From the NCBI GenBank assembly GCA_963772955.1, contig CAVYZF010000009.1:496001-560000 (forward strand): DNA of 64,000 bases. The letters run 5' to 3'. The notes under the pieces are model-generated. The model had not been told where the DNA came from. It saw only the letters and a program-made list of their open reading frames with translations, and did no database searches. The DNA is from Gp6-AA40 sp963772955. Its GTDB lineage: Bacteria; Acidobacteriota; Vicinamibacteria; Vicinamibacterales; UBA2999. A program made the position numbers and the translations under genes. Numbering within the stretch: position 1 is the first letter of the stretch; the number at the start of each line of letters is the position of its first letter. Of the stretch, positions 27,406-38,076 are shown in pieces.

Positions 27406-28107
27406 GTGCTTGGACTCATCGTCACAATCGGTGCGGTCGTGCTGGCGCATGTCGCACCCTTTTCATTCCTTTTCGACGTCACCGACGAGACGGTCTGGAG
27501 AATGCCGCGGACGGCGACGCCAACCGTCTATCTCACCTTTGACGACGGTCCCAACCCAGAGGCGACGCCGCAATTGCTCGACGTGTTGGCGCGCCACGGC
27601 GTCCGCGCGACGTTCTTCGTCATCGACAAGCACCTTACACATGAGACCGCATCCATCGTCCGCCGCACCTTCGAGGAGGGACATGCTGTCGCTCTCCACT
27701 GGCATTCACGCGAGCTCATGTTTCGCAGACCGGTGTACGTGGCGAGTACACTTCAGGAGGCCGCGGCGCGGATGGAGGTCCTGACTGGGCATGCGGCGTG
27801 CCGCGCGTTTCGTCCACATGGCGGCAATCGAAGCATTCCGATGATTCAGGGCGCCGGCAAAGCCGGGTACCTCGTTGTCGGCTGGGGCTGGATGCTGTGG
27901 GACTTCAATTGGTTCAAAAAGCGGAACGCCGACGACCTGGTGCCGCGCCTGGCCGACCATGCCTCACCGGGTGACATCATCGTGATTCACGACGGTCACC
28001 ATGAGAATCCCCGATCGGATCGTCGCTATGCGATCGAGACGGTCGATCGGCTCATCCCGAAACTACGCGAGAAAGGTTTCGAGTTCGGGACGATCTGCCC
28101 CGCGTAG
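27406..28107 (+). CDS. polysaccharide deacetylase family protein (NodB fold) with altered metal motif
   Basis: A 233-residue NodB-fold protein, anchored or secreted through an N-terminal hydrophobic helix (LGLIVTIGAVVLAHVAPF). Motif 1 TFDDGPNPEATP is intact; motif 2, usually HSxxH, reads LHWHSRELM, so the second metal His is replaced by Arg; motif 3 FRPHGGN and the last motif IVIHDGHHENPRSDRRY are present. I chose GTG 27406 because the upstream open frame has no coding character and the TM helix should start the protein. Activity on chitin or peptidoglycan-type sugars is therefore uncertain. A hairpin at about 27370-27387 lies just upstream. Confidence 0.85.
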   Translation: MLGLIVTIGAVVLAHVAPFSFLFDVTDETVWRMPRTATPTVYLTFDDGPNPEATPQLLDVLARHGVRATFFVIDKHLTHETASIVRRTFEEGHAVALHWHSRELMFRRPVYVASTLQEAAARMEVLTGHAACRAFRPHGGNRSIPMIQGAGKAGYLVVGWGWMLWDFNWFKKRNADDLVPRLADHASPGDIIVIHDGHHENPRSDRRYAIETVDRLIPKLREKGFEFGTICPA

Positions 28108-28129
28108 CGGCGGGTCTTTAGACCCGCCG
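28108..28129. terminator. perfect hairpin between convergent genes
   Basis: cggcgggtct (28108-28117) and agacccgccg (28120-28129) form a perfect 10-base stem with a 2-base tt loop, starting at the stop codon of the deacetylase gene and lying 8 bases from the stop of the convergent PQQ dehydrogenase gene. It suits a bidirectional terminator; there is no long T-tract. The same sequence type may be a dispersed palindrome in relatives. Confidence 0.6.
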
Positions 28130-28136
28130 TCACGTG

Positions 28137-29889
28137 TCACGGCAAGGCGAACACGTAGACCTGCCCGGCCGTGCTCGGATGGAGCTCCGGCGTGACGCGA
28201 AGCGTCGCGTTCGCAACTCCCGAGGGGCCAGTCGCCACCGACACGTACTGCTTGCCATCGACAGAGAACGTGATCGGATAGCCGCTCACCGGCGCGCCGA
28301 GATTGGTCTCCCACAGCACCTTGCCCGTGCGTTCGTCGAAGGCGCGGAAGCGGCCGTTGGCGTCGCCGCCGAACACGAGTCCGCCGCCGGTCGATACGAG
28401 CGAGAAGACGCCGGCGCGCTGCTCGTACTTCCAGAGCGTCTTCCCCGTCTCGACCGAGATCGCCCACACCGCACCGACCTTGTCTGTGCCGGGCGCGATG
28501 ATGGTCGGGAAGTCGAGCCCGTAGACCTTCGACGGATCGCGCTTGTCTGTATTCGTCGTGAAGTTGCCGCACAGGTTCTGCATCGGCATGTACATCACGT
28601 TGGTCTTCGGGTTGTACGCGCCTGCCGGCCAGTTCTTGCCGCCCTGAGCGCCGGGGCAGATCATCTTCGACTCACCGAGCTTCGAGAACGTGGCCTCGGG
28701 ATTCACGGTGACGACGCCGGTCGCGCCATCGATCCCTTTGATCACGTTCTGCATGATCGTCGGGCGCGCCCAGAGGAACTCGCCGGTCTGACGATCGAGC
28801 GTGTACACGACGCCGGTCTTGCCGGGAATCCCGGTGACGACCTTGCGCCGTTCGCCCGGCTTGACCTTCGGATTGATCCACGCGACCTCCTTCGGATCTG
28901 GCGCGATCGCCGTCTCGACGAGCAGTCGCTCGAATGGATGATCGAGGTCCCAGTGATCGACGAGGTGCTGGTAATGCCAGACGATCTTGCCGGTGTCGGC
29001 GTCGAGCGCGAGCGTCGAGTTGTGGTAGAGATACGTTTTGTCGTTGCCCGCCAGGATGAACTTCGGCGCGGGAATCGTGACTGACGTGCCGACGAAGATG
29101 CGATTGGTCTCTGGATCGTAGCTCGGTACCATCCACGTGCCGACGTGCCATCGCTCCGCCATCGGCACGTCACCCCACGTCTCGTATCCCGGTTCGCCTG
29201 GCAGTGGAATCGTCCGCGTGCGCCAGACTTCCTTGCCCGTCTGCGCGTCGTGCGCCGTGATGATGCACGCGTCGTTGCCCGCATCCGGCTGGCACTGCCG
29301 TCCGGTGATGACCTTGCCGTTGGCGATGATGGGACCCGCGCTCGATCGCGCGCGCTTCTTCGCTTCCATCACCGCGGTTTCCCACACCAGGGTGCCGGTG
29401 TGGACGTCGACCGCGTAGATCTGATTGTCGGCGCTGCCGTCGATCAGGGTGCTGCCCCACATCGCGATGTTGCGATTGGTGCCGCCGTTGATGCCCTTCC
29501 GGGAGCTTGCGGCGGTACTCCCACACCTGATCGCCGGTCTTGGCATTGATGGCCTGGATCACGTCGCCGGGCCCGGGCAGATACATGACGCCGTCGTAGA
29601 CGAGCGGTGTCGCCTCCACGGTGCCGGTGCCCATGCCGCGTGTCCACACCATCTTCAGGCGTGCGACGTTGTTGCGATCGATCTGATCGAGCGGGCTGTA
29701 GCCCCACCCATCGAGTGTGCGTCGCCACGACAGCCAGTTCGCCGGGTCCGGCTTCCAGAGCATTTCGTCGGTGACGGGAACGTAGGGATGGCTGGTGCCG
29801 TTCGATGCAGCCGGGCGGCTGCTCTGTGCGAAGCCGCTGACGCCAGCGACGACCGCGAGAGTGAGAAACGAGAACAAGAAGCGATTCAT
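28137..29889 (-). CDS. PQQ-dependent dehydrogenase (quinoprotein), one frameshift
   Basis: About 584 residues: an exported eight-bladed propeller quinoprotein of the methanol/ethanol dehydrogenase type without a cytochrome domain. Signal peptide MNRFLFSFLTLAVVAG; then WLSWRRTLDGWGYSPLDQI, the typical entry. Tryptophan-docking repeats recur (GTVEATPLVYDGVMYLPG; HTGTLVWETAV; TGKEVWRTRTIPLPG; TGKIVWHYQHLVDHWDLD; ETGKTLWKYEQ; TGKVLWETNLGAPV). DHWDLDHP is the region of the catalytic Asp. The frame changes near 29500 to join NGGTNRNIAMWG. It lies 53 bases downstream of the TonB receptor, same strand, so it probably oxidises the compound that receptor imports or senses (inference). Confidence 0.9.
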
Positions 29890-29942
29890 TGGGGCTCCAG
29901 TAACTCAACCACGAAGTTCGTGTTCTTCGCGGCCTTCGTGTT

Positions 29943-32900
29943 TTAGAAGTCGATCTGAGCGCTGAGCTTCGCGAACCGCGCGGTCATCACCGTCGTCGGC
30001 GTGAGCCACGGTCCGTTGGCGATGAAGTTCTCGTTGTAGCTCAGACCAGGCGCGGCGTTGATGATGTTGAAGATGTCCACGCCGACGTTGGCGCGCATGC
30101 CGCCAAGGCGGAGGATCTTCGCCACCCTCAAGTGCAGCTCGTTGACCCGCTCGCCGTACTTCGTGCCCGGCTCGATCAGGTTGACCGTCGCGTTGGCCGC
30201 TCCGCCCGACAGCGGACGACCGAGGATCGGCGCAATTGCGGCATTGGACACCGTGTAGTTGGCGCGCAGGTGACCGCCGTTGGTGGGCGTGCCGGCGAAG
30301 CTCACGACCATGCCCGGCTTGCTGAGGAAGGTCACCCCGAGCTGCATGTCGACTCTTCGGGATGTTGTACGTCGCCAGTCCCTTGTAGTACGGCAAGTAG
30401 CCGGTCACGACGTGGCAGTACGGATCGAGGAGTGCCGTCTCCGGAACCTTCGCGCGGATTTCACAGCTGTCGGACGTGGTGCGGCCGAAGTTGAAGCCGC
30501 CCTGGACTGTGAGATCGCGAAAGCCGGGCGTTGGCGCTGAAGTCGATGCCGTTGAAGAACACGTACTGATCGCCGTACTTGTCCGACGAGGTGATGAAGT
30601 TGTTGGTCTGGCCGAAGACGTTCGGGTTGACGTCGTAGAGTCCCTCACCTGGTATCCACCACCACCGGGCAGCCGCGAGTCTTGCGGCGCCGTGACGGAG
30701 AACTCGGTGACGTCGTTCGGTCCAATCGCCAGGTTGTCCGTCACGTTGAAGCCCTTGAACACCCGGTGCACGTAACCGACATCGATGGACACTCGCGGGA
30801 TCACTTCGTGCTGAACGGAGACGCCGTAGTTCCAGTCCGACGGCCGCACGCCCCATCCGTGCTGGATGTCCGGATCGACGGTGTTGCTGAACACGTTTGC
30901 GTTACCGAAGTTCCGGTTCGCGTATGCACCGCAGACGTCACCGCCAGACGCTCGAAGATCCTGCGCGTTGGGGTTCAGGAGATCGCAGTCCGCGACGAAG
31001 TCGCGGTCCACGTCCGTCCATGCGCGCGACACGCTCGACGGAATCCGGCTCGTCGGATTCGCGAAGGCATACCGCCGTCCCGTGAACGCTGCCTCGAGAT
31101 AGCGCCCGAACGTTCCCTTGACCGCGGTCTTGCCGTTGCCGAACAGGTCGTAGACCACCGAGACGCGCGGACCGATGTCGTTGAACGAATCGACGAGCGG
31201 TGTCTTCGGGAACGTCACGGGATTGGGGAAGAACTGGCGCCGGACCAACCTGCTGCACCGGGCTCCAGCTCCACGCCTTGTCGTAGCGCAGCGCTCCCTG
31301 CAGCGGTCAGTCGATTGCGCGTCCACTGCCCCTGCACGTAGAGGCTGTCGGTGCGCATCCAGAGGTCGTTGGGGTAGTCGTTGATGAACATGGTGAGCTG
31401 GTTGGGCACACCGTTGTTCACGCGATACTGCAGGTTGTTCGGCGCGCGATTGGTGCTGCGAATGTCGCCGAGGAGGTTGCCCTGGTAGCCGGCCTTGAAC
31501 GACAGCGCGCCGGTGACCCTCGCCATGTTCGCGCGCCAGTTGTAGATGCGGTTCTTGTTGCGGCCGCTGATGAAGAGGTCGACGCTCTGCGAGCGATAGA
31601 TCAATCCGGCGATGTTGCCGTTGGCGGGGCAGCCGGCCGTGCACTGCTCCTGCATGCGGATCAGATCGCCGGTGTAGGGATCGTTCTTCGCGCGACCGCC
31701 CCAGTCGGCGCGATACAAACCGAACGCCACGTCGACCAGGATCTGGTTGTTGATCGGCGACGTCCACGCGAGCTGCCCCACCTGCACCGGCCACTGGTCG
31801 CCTGCCGCTCTCGACTCCGGTGAGGACAACGCCTGCTGGCTGCCGTTCTCGCAGCTCTTGCAGATGAACTGCTCGTCCCAGAAGAAGTTCACCTTGTTGC
31901 GTGGCGTCACCTGCCCGGTGAGACGCAGACCGAAGTTGTGGTTCTCGCGATCGATGATCGCCTGGTGACTCAGGTCTGGCTCGTAGGTCCAGACGTTCGG
32001 ATTGCCTTCGTTCTTGTTGTAGAACATGTCGAAGAGCTGCGCGGTGCCCTGCCGTCGCGTCGATCCGAAGAACCAGAGTCGATCCTGGCGAATCGGTCCA
32101 CCGACGGCGGCGCTGATGTCGTAGTTCGTGATGAGCGGCGTCGGCGCCACGGCACCGGCGGCTTTGAGCTCGTCGGTCAGGTTGGTGCCCTGCAGCGCTT
32201 CTGGTCCCCAACCGGCGTAGAAGCTGCCGCTGAATGAGTTGCCTCCGGTGCGCGGCACCATGTTCAACACCGGCCCGCCCGTTTCGGTTTCACCGAGTGC
32301 TCCTGCCACGGTGACGGAGATTTCCTGCGAGTTCCTCGAGTCCGAGAAGTAGTTCGACGAGCTTCCCTGCGGCACCGAGATCAGCAGGCCGTCCAGCAAC
32401 AGCCGGCCTTCCTCGTTGGCGCGGCCGGCGAGGAGTGCACCGTGCGAGCTGAACGTGCAGGCACAGGGGCCGGTGGCGATGTCCTGCGAGCCACCCACGA
32501 TGCCCGGCGCAAGCGACAGGATCGACGAGTAGCCACCTGCCGTCGGCAGTGCGGTGATGACGTCTCTCGAGACGACGGATTCGCGTCGCGCGGTCTGCAC
32601 GTCGACGATCGGCGACTCGCCCGTCACGGTAATCGTCTCTTCGAGTGTGCCCGACCGCAGTTCGGCGTTGACGGCGAACGTCGCAGAGCCGGCGATGCTC
32701 GATCGCCTTCGCGGCGAACGGTGCTGAAGCCCGCCAGCGTAAACGTCACGGTGTAGCGGCCGGGACGCAGGTTCTCGATTCGATACTGACCGGTGGCGTC
32801 GGTGATCGCGCCGCGGACTTTTTCAATGAACTCGGGGCTCGACGGCCTCGACGGTGACACCGGGGAGCACCGCTCCTGACGTGTCCTTGACGAGCCGGTG

Positions 32901-32987
32901 ATCGAGGCTTGTGCTTGCGCGTAGAGCAGACGTGGGCGCGAGAAGGAGACACCCTAACAGCGCTCCGACTCTCAAGACTCGAGACAT
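29943..32987 (-). CDS. TonB-dependent receptor with carboxypeptidase-regulatory domain, multiple frameshifts
   Basis: About 1015 residues. Signal peptide MSRVLRVGALLGCLLLAP; beta-sandwich carboxypeptidase-regulatory-like domain with DTSGAVLPGVTVEA and NLRPGRYTVTFTLAGF; plug entry ITVTGESPIVDVQ then YSSILSLAPGIVGG; then a large barrel ending AKLSAQIDF with the C-terminal Phe typical of outer-membrane barrels. A good ribosome binding site (ggaggtgttt) precedes ATG 32987. Frames change near 32830, 32700, 31270, 30645, 30525 and 30350; each segment continues the same family. It imports an unknown ligand using TonB energy. It sits between the two-component genes and the PQQ dehydrogenase. Confidence 0.88.
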
Positions 32988-33037
32988 CCAAACACCTCCG
33001 TTTGTGGGGGTAACCTTGACCTCGACCACGAAGGCTC

Positions 33038-33733
33038 TCAATACCCAAAAACAGGTAGTGAAGAGACTGCGCTGGAGAGCTGCGATACCAGCTGGGCTAT
33101 TCGATGTGGATAATGCCGCGCCGCAAGGCCGACATTCACGGCGGCGGTTCGTTCGTTCACTCTCAGCTTCGCGAAGATGTTCTTCACGTGCACGGGAACC
33201 GTGTCGTCGCTGAGGCCGAGAATGGCCGCGATCTCCTTGTTGCGCTTGCCCTAGTGAGACGAGTTGGAGCACCTGGATCTCGCGCGGCGTAAGCGTCGGT
33301 TGCGCGGCACGCTGATCGAGCCGGGCTCTCACGTCAGGGCCGATCGGATGCCCGCCAGCGTGCACTTCGCGCACGACACGAGATCAGGTCGTCGGAGAGC
33401 GCATCCTTCAACAGATAGGTCGCCGCGCCCGCTGACAGCGCGCGATGGATATCCTCGTCGCCCTGGTACATCGTCAGCACGACGATGCGGGCGTCGGGGT
33501 AGTCGCGCCTGATCTCTTTGATCGCGTCGATGCCGTTGCGTTCGCCGAGGCGAAGATCCATCAGCGTGACGTCAGGCTTGATGCCGCTTGAACTCGGCCA
33601 CCGCTTCCTCGGCATTGGCAGCGCTGGCCACGACCTCGATGTCGGGTTCGCGCGCCAGGATCAGCGCAATTCCTTCACGAACGATTCGATGATCGTCGAC
33701 GCACAGCACCCGGATCGAAGAAGGGGTCTTCAT
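33038..33733 (-). CDS. NarL/LuxR-type response regulator, frameshifted
   Basis: Receiver plus LuxR HTH, about 231 residues bridged. The receiver begins IRVLCVDDHRIVREGIALIL, the phospho-acceptor Asp is in DVTLMDLRLGERNG, and the switch region reads IVVLTMYQGDEDI with the Lys in YLLKDALSDDL. The DNA-binding domain starts LTPREIQVLQLVSLG and its C-terminal helix runs VNVGLAARHYPHRIAQ. Frame changes near 33580, 33390 and 33250. ATG 33733 overlaps the sensor stop as ATGA, so kinase and regulator are translationally coupled. It probably controls the TonB receptor and dehydrogenase directly downstream (inference). Confidence 0.86.
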
Positions 33734-36683
33734 ATGGCGGCGGGCAAGCTATTCCTCGCGTGACCGGAACGCGGTATGTCCGCTTCGATCACCGTGCCTC
33801 GTCCGGCAGACGAGGTGATGGTGAGCGTGCCACCCAGTTCCTCTGCACGCTCCCTCATCGTCGTAAGCCCGTAGTGAACCTGCGTCGTCGCCGTGCGAAC
33901 GCAGCCCGTCGATGCCGCGCCCGTCATCCTCGACACGCAGCACCACCATCGTCGCGAGCCAAACGTGATCTCGAGGTGGATGCGCCGGGCCTCTGCGTGG
34001 CGGACGGCGTTGGTAATCGCCTCCTGCCCGATGCGAAGCAACTGGTTGTCGACCTTGGGCGGTCGGATCGAGTCGGTCCCGCTCACCATGTGAGGTGAAC
34101 CGCACGGCTTGTCCCCGATCAGACTCCTTCGCAAAGGCGCGGAGCGCGGCGCCGAGGTCGTGCGTCTCGAGGATCGGCGAGCGGAGATCCCAGATCGATT
34201 GACGCGCTTCACGGATGTAGGCCTCGACCTGGCGTCGAATGCGCGTCAACTGTTCGCGTGCATTGACGGAGGAGGGGCCGAGCGCGTTCGCGATGCCATC
34301 GAACTGCAACGCCACGCCGACCAGGCTTTGCAGCAGCGTGTCGTGAATCTCGCGGCTGAGACGCGCACGTTCGGCGAGCGCCAGCGAGAACTGACGGTGC
34401 ACGAGCGCGAGACGGAATCGCCATGCGAGCACGACGCACGCGACGATCATCGTCGACGACCAGCGCGTAGAACCAGCGCGTCTGGTAAATCGCCGGCTGA
34501 ATCGTGAACGGCCAATCGGCTGCGGACGTGCTCCATGTGCCGTCTTCTGCGTGCGCCTCGACGCGGAATCGGTAGTCGCGTGGCGAGAGGTTCGTATAGA
34601 AGACCGTGCGCCGCGGACCGGCGTCCACCCAGTCGGTGTCGAAGCCGTCGAGCCGATAGCGGAAGCGAATGCGATTGGACGCGCTGAACGTCAGCACGGT
34701 GAAGCTGACTTCCAGGCGCCGCGTTCCCGCCGGAAGGCTGTGCTGATTGAGGTCCATCCGGCGATCGTTGGCGATCGCTTCCTCGATGCGAATCACCGGC
34801 GGTCCCGTTCGCGGCATGAGTTCGGTCGGGATCCACTTCGGTCACGCCACCGCCGCGCACGAACCAGAGCCGGCCGTTCGGCTCGCGCGCCGAATTGATC
34901 GTTCCGAGCGCCGCAGCCGGCGAGTCCGTCCTTCGGGTCGTACATCTGATAGGAGATGCGACGAGACGGAGCTGGCCATTGCCAACGCGACGTCGTTGCG
35001 CGAGAGTCGAACGATGCCGCGATCGAGACTGAGCCAGAGGTCGCCCATCGAGTCCTGGACGATCGACCACACGCGATCACCGGGAAGGCCCTGAGCCGAG
35101 CCTACCGAGGTGACGCGGCCGTTTGCGAATCGACTCAGGCCGGTACTCGTGCCGAGCCACACGATACCGTCGTCGTCCTCGAACATGTCGTAGAGCGCGA
35201 CGTTCGAGCTGGCGACGAGCCCGTCGCTCGATCCGAGCACGTGGAATTGTCCGTCCGGTTCGATCACGCCGATCTGTTTGCCGGAGCCGATCCAGAGGCG
35301 TTGCCGGCGGTCGGCGCGAGCGAACGTGATCGTCTCGAAGTTAGCATGTGGCGGAAGCGTCAGGGGAACAGGCGTTCCACCGGTCCAGCGATAGACCCAC
35401 TGACCGTCGGCGAGCCAGAACCCGCCTCCGGCGGCTGGTGAGATCGACAGCACCAGCATCTCGCCTCGTGAGCCGAGGTCTTCATGGATGACGCGACCAT
35501 CGACGAGCCGCCACAGTCCGTCCGCAGCGCCGATCCAGAGCGTTCCCTTGTCGTCGCGGAAGAACGTGCGAATCTCAGGTGCGGCCGACCCGAAGTGCAC
35601 CGGCCGCCATCCGGCTGGTGATTGCGTCAACTGCACGAGCCCCTTCGTGGTGCCCGCGAGCACACCGTCCGATTGCCACGGCAGGACGGTCAGGACGAAA
35701 CCGACATCCTCGAGCGGTGTGAGCGGCACGCTTCGTCAATCGGTGAAGACCGACCGTCGTCCCGACCCAGACGTTGCTGTCTCGATCTTCCATGATCGAG
35801 AGCACTGAGTCGCTCGAGAGTCCGGTCCGCAGTGCCGCGCGCTCAATCGCCGCGTCCTTGTCCGGGGAGCGAACACGCCACAGGCCGTCGCCGAACGTGC
35901 CGACCCACAGCACGTCCTGTCGATCGTGCAAGAGGCGATAACCCGCGGCTTCTAGTGCGTGCGCAGGTGCATGCGCGGCGCCGAGCTGACGAAACCCCGC
36001 TGCGACGTCGGTCGTCCAGATGTGTCCCTGGCTGTCTTCGTCGATGCCCCATACGTGGTCGTCGGAGGCGACGCGGAATCCCGTTGCGCCTGGGATCTGT
36101 TCGAATACGCCCCAGCGAGTACCGACCCAGAGCGTGCCCGCGCGGCTGACGAACACGTGGCGCACCTGACCGGCACGCGACTTCCAGGGCAGCGTCACCC
36201 TGTTCCATCTGTTCTCGTCCCAGCGATACAGATCCCAATCGACGATCGCCCAGGCGGTGCCCGCGCCGTCTTCAACGACAGCGGTGACCGCCTCGAGTCC
36301 CTCGAGGCCGGCGTCGTAGCGCTGGAGTTTTCCGTCGTGAATTCTCCCGACGCTTGCCGGGTCCACCGATCCCGACCCAGAGCCCACCGCTCTTTGCGAC
36401 CGCAAGTGTCTTGACTCGATCCACGAACCGGCGTGTCGCTCAAGCCGTCCCAGACAAAGAATCGCCACCCATCGAAGCGCAAGAGTCCTGCATCCGCGCC
36501 AATCCAGAGGTAGCCGTCGTCCGTCTGCGCGATCGCGTAGACGGAGCCGAGTGGACGGCCCGCGCCCTCGTTCCAGGATGTAAAGGAGTAGCCGGAGAGT
36601 ATGCCGTCAGCAGGCGAATCTGCGGCTGAGAGAATCACGCCACAGAGCAAGCTCAGCGCGAGCGCGAGGCGGGCGGGCACCAC
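33730..36683 (-). CDS. two-component sensor histidine kinase with periplasmic beta-propeller (Reg_prop/Y_Y_Y), frameshifted
   Basis: About 984 residues bridged. GTG 36683 starts a signal-like segment (LALALSLLCGVILSA). The periplasmic part is a two-component propeller: repeated blade motifs such as DDGYLWIGADAGLLRF, RAGTLWVGTRWGVF, DKGTLWIGAADGLWR, DDGIVWLGTSTGLSRF and SMGDLWLSLDRG. A Y_Y_Y domain follows (LEVSFTVLTFSASNRIRF, TDWVDAGPRRTVFYTNL), then a TM helix, HisKA_3 with the phospho-His in LSREIHDTLLQSLVG, and an HATPase domain (GQEAITNAVRHAEA; DDGRGIDG; GLTTMRERAEELGG). At least five frame changes occur. This layout is known from polysaccharide-sensing kinases; the ligand here is unknown. 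Confidence 0.87.
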
Positions 36684-36786
36684 GAGGCGAACGATAGCAG
36701 AGATGTCTCCGAATCGCCGCGATGTGCCTGAGCTGCTACCTAATTTCAGGTATCTTGCGAGCCACGGTCGCTTCAGACCCGCCTCA

Positions 36787-38008
36787 TCAGACTTTCGCCG
36801 GCTTTGTAAGAAAGAGATCCAGCTGGCCCGTGCGAGGCTTCCTGTCATCGCGGACAGTGCGGCCGCCAAGCGAGCGCGAGATGGCGCGCTCGTGCGCGAT
36901 CGTCGCGTCGACGTCGGCCTCGGGGCGCCGTCGCTTTTCGATCCCACGGACGAACGCGTCGAGCCGGGACATCCCATCGAGCTTCTCTGAATGTCCAATC
37001 TTGGCGAGATCGAGCGCCCGGCGCAGGACAGAGATGGACTCGTCGTACACGCGCAACGGCACAGGGAATGGATGGCCGTCCTTCCCGCCATGCGCGAACG
37101 CGAAGCGCGCAGGGTCGTCGAAACGTGTTGGCGCTGCCGTGCACGACTTCGGCGATGAGAGCAAGTGACTGCAGCGTGCGAGGTCCGAGCTGCTCGACCA
37201 ACAGGAACGAGGCGAAATCGCAGAGGTCACGTTCGTGCGCGAGCGCGAGGACGGCACCAAGCCGCTTCTCGTTCACATCGGCGGCTCGCACGTCGTGACG
37301 CGCAGGCATCTCGAGCCGGCGCACATCGGCCAGCGTGCGTTCGGGATCCTCGCGCGCGATCGTCAGCAGCGCGTCCTGCGCTGGTCGCGCCTGTCGATCG
37401 ACGAGGTTCATGACCGTGCCGACGTGCTGCCCGACGATTGCGGCGTGGGGATCGGAGGTGAAGTCGCGGACGGTTGCGGAGTGCCAGTGATAGCGGCGCG
37501 CGGTGCGGGTGGACTCGTTCATGCCTTGCTGGACGATCGCCCACTCGCCATCCGATGTCAGCACGAACGAGTGCAGGTAGATCTGAAAGCCGTCGGCGAC
37601 GGCGTTGTTGTCGATGCGCGCCGTGAGCCGGCTGGTACGAACCAGCGCGTCGCCATCGAGGCTCGTGCGCGCGGCGATGACACGGAGTTCCGCCGGCGTA
37701 TTGCGGGACTGCCTGCCGCGACCACCGCAAACATGGATACCGAGCTCGTGTGCCCTCGGATTGAGACCCTTCTTCAAGGCGCCCATGACTGACGTCGTGA
37801 TGCCGGAGGAATGCCAGTCCATTCCCATCACCGACCCCAATGCCTGGAACCAGAACGGGTCGCTCAGTCGCGAGAGCAGCGCCGAGCGATCGTAGTGATA
37901 GAGCACGCTCTCGACGATCGCCGTTCCGAGGGTGACCATTCGCGTCGCGAGCCACGGAGGTACGCGCCCGCCGTGCAAAGGCAGATCGGCGACGCCCGAG
38001 CGTTTCAC
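36787..38008 (-). CDS. DUF763 family protein, one frameshift
   Basis: About 407 residues, starting GTG 38008 with VKRSGVADLPLHGGRVPPWL, followed by ALLSRLSDPFWFQALGSVMG, DWHSSGITTSVMGALKKGL and GIHVCGGRGRQSRNTPAEL, the conserved start of DUF763. The middle has FQIYLHSFVLTSDGEWAIVQ, and the C-terminus PRTLQSLALIAEVVHGSA. The frame changes near 37120 and then runs FAFAHGGKDGHPFPVPL to the stop. DUF763 proteins occur in archaea and bacteria and have no established function; a nucleic-acid role has been suspected. It stands between the sensor kinase and the papain-lipase fusion, divergent from the latter. Confidence 0.85.
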
Positions 38009-38076
38009 GGTTCGATCGTATCGCGCGCATGAAGTTTTCTTGACTTGATCTTCGCAATGCCGCACCGTTGCGCGTC

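Noticed and set aside
29943..32987. programmed frameshifting in the TonB receptor
   Set aside because: Six shifts in both directions with no slippery site plus structure, and the same pattern in unrelated genes, point to sequence errors.
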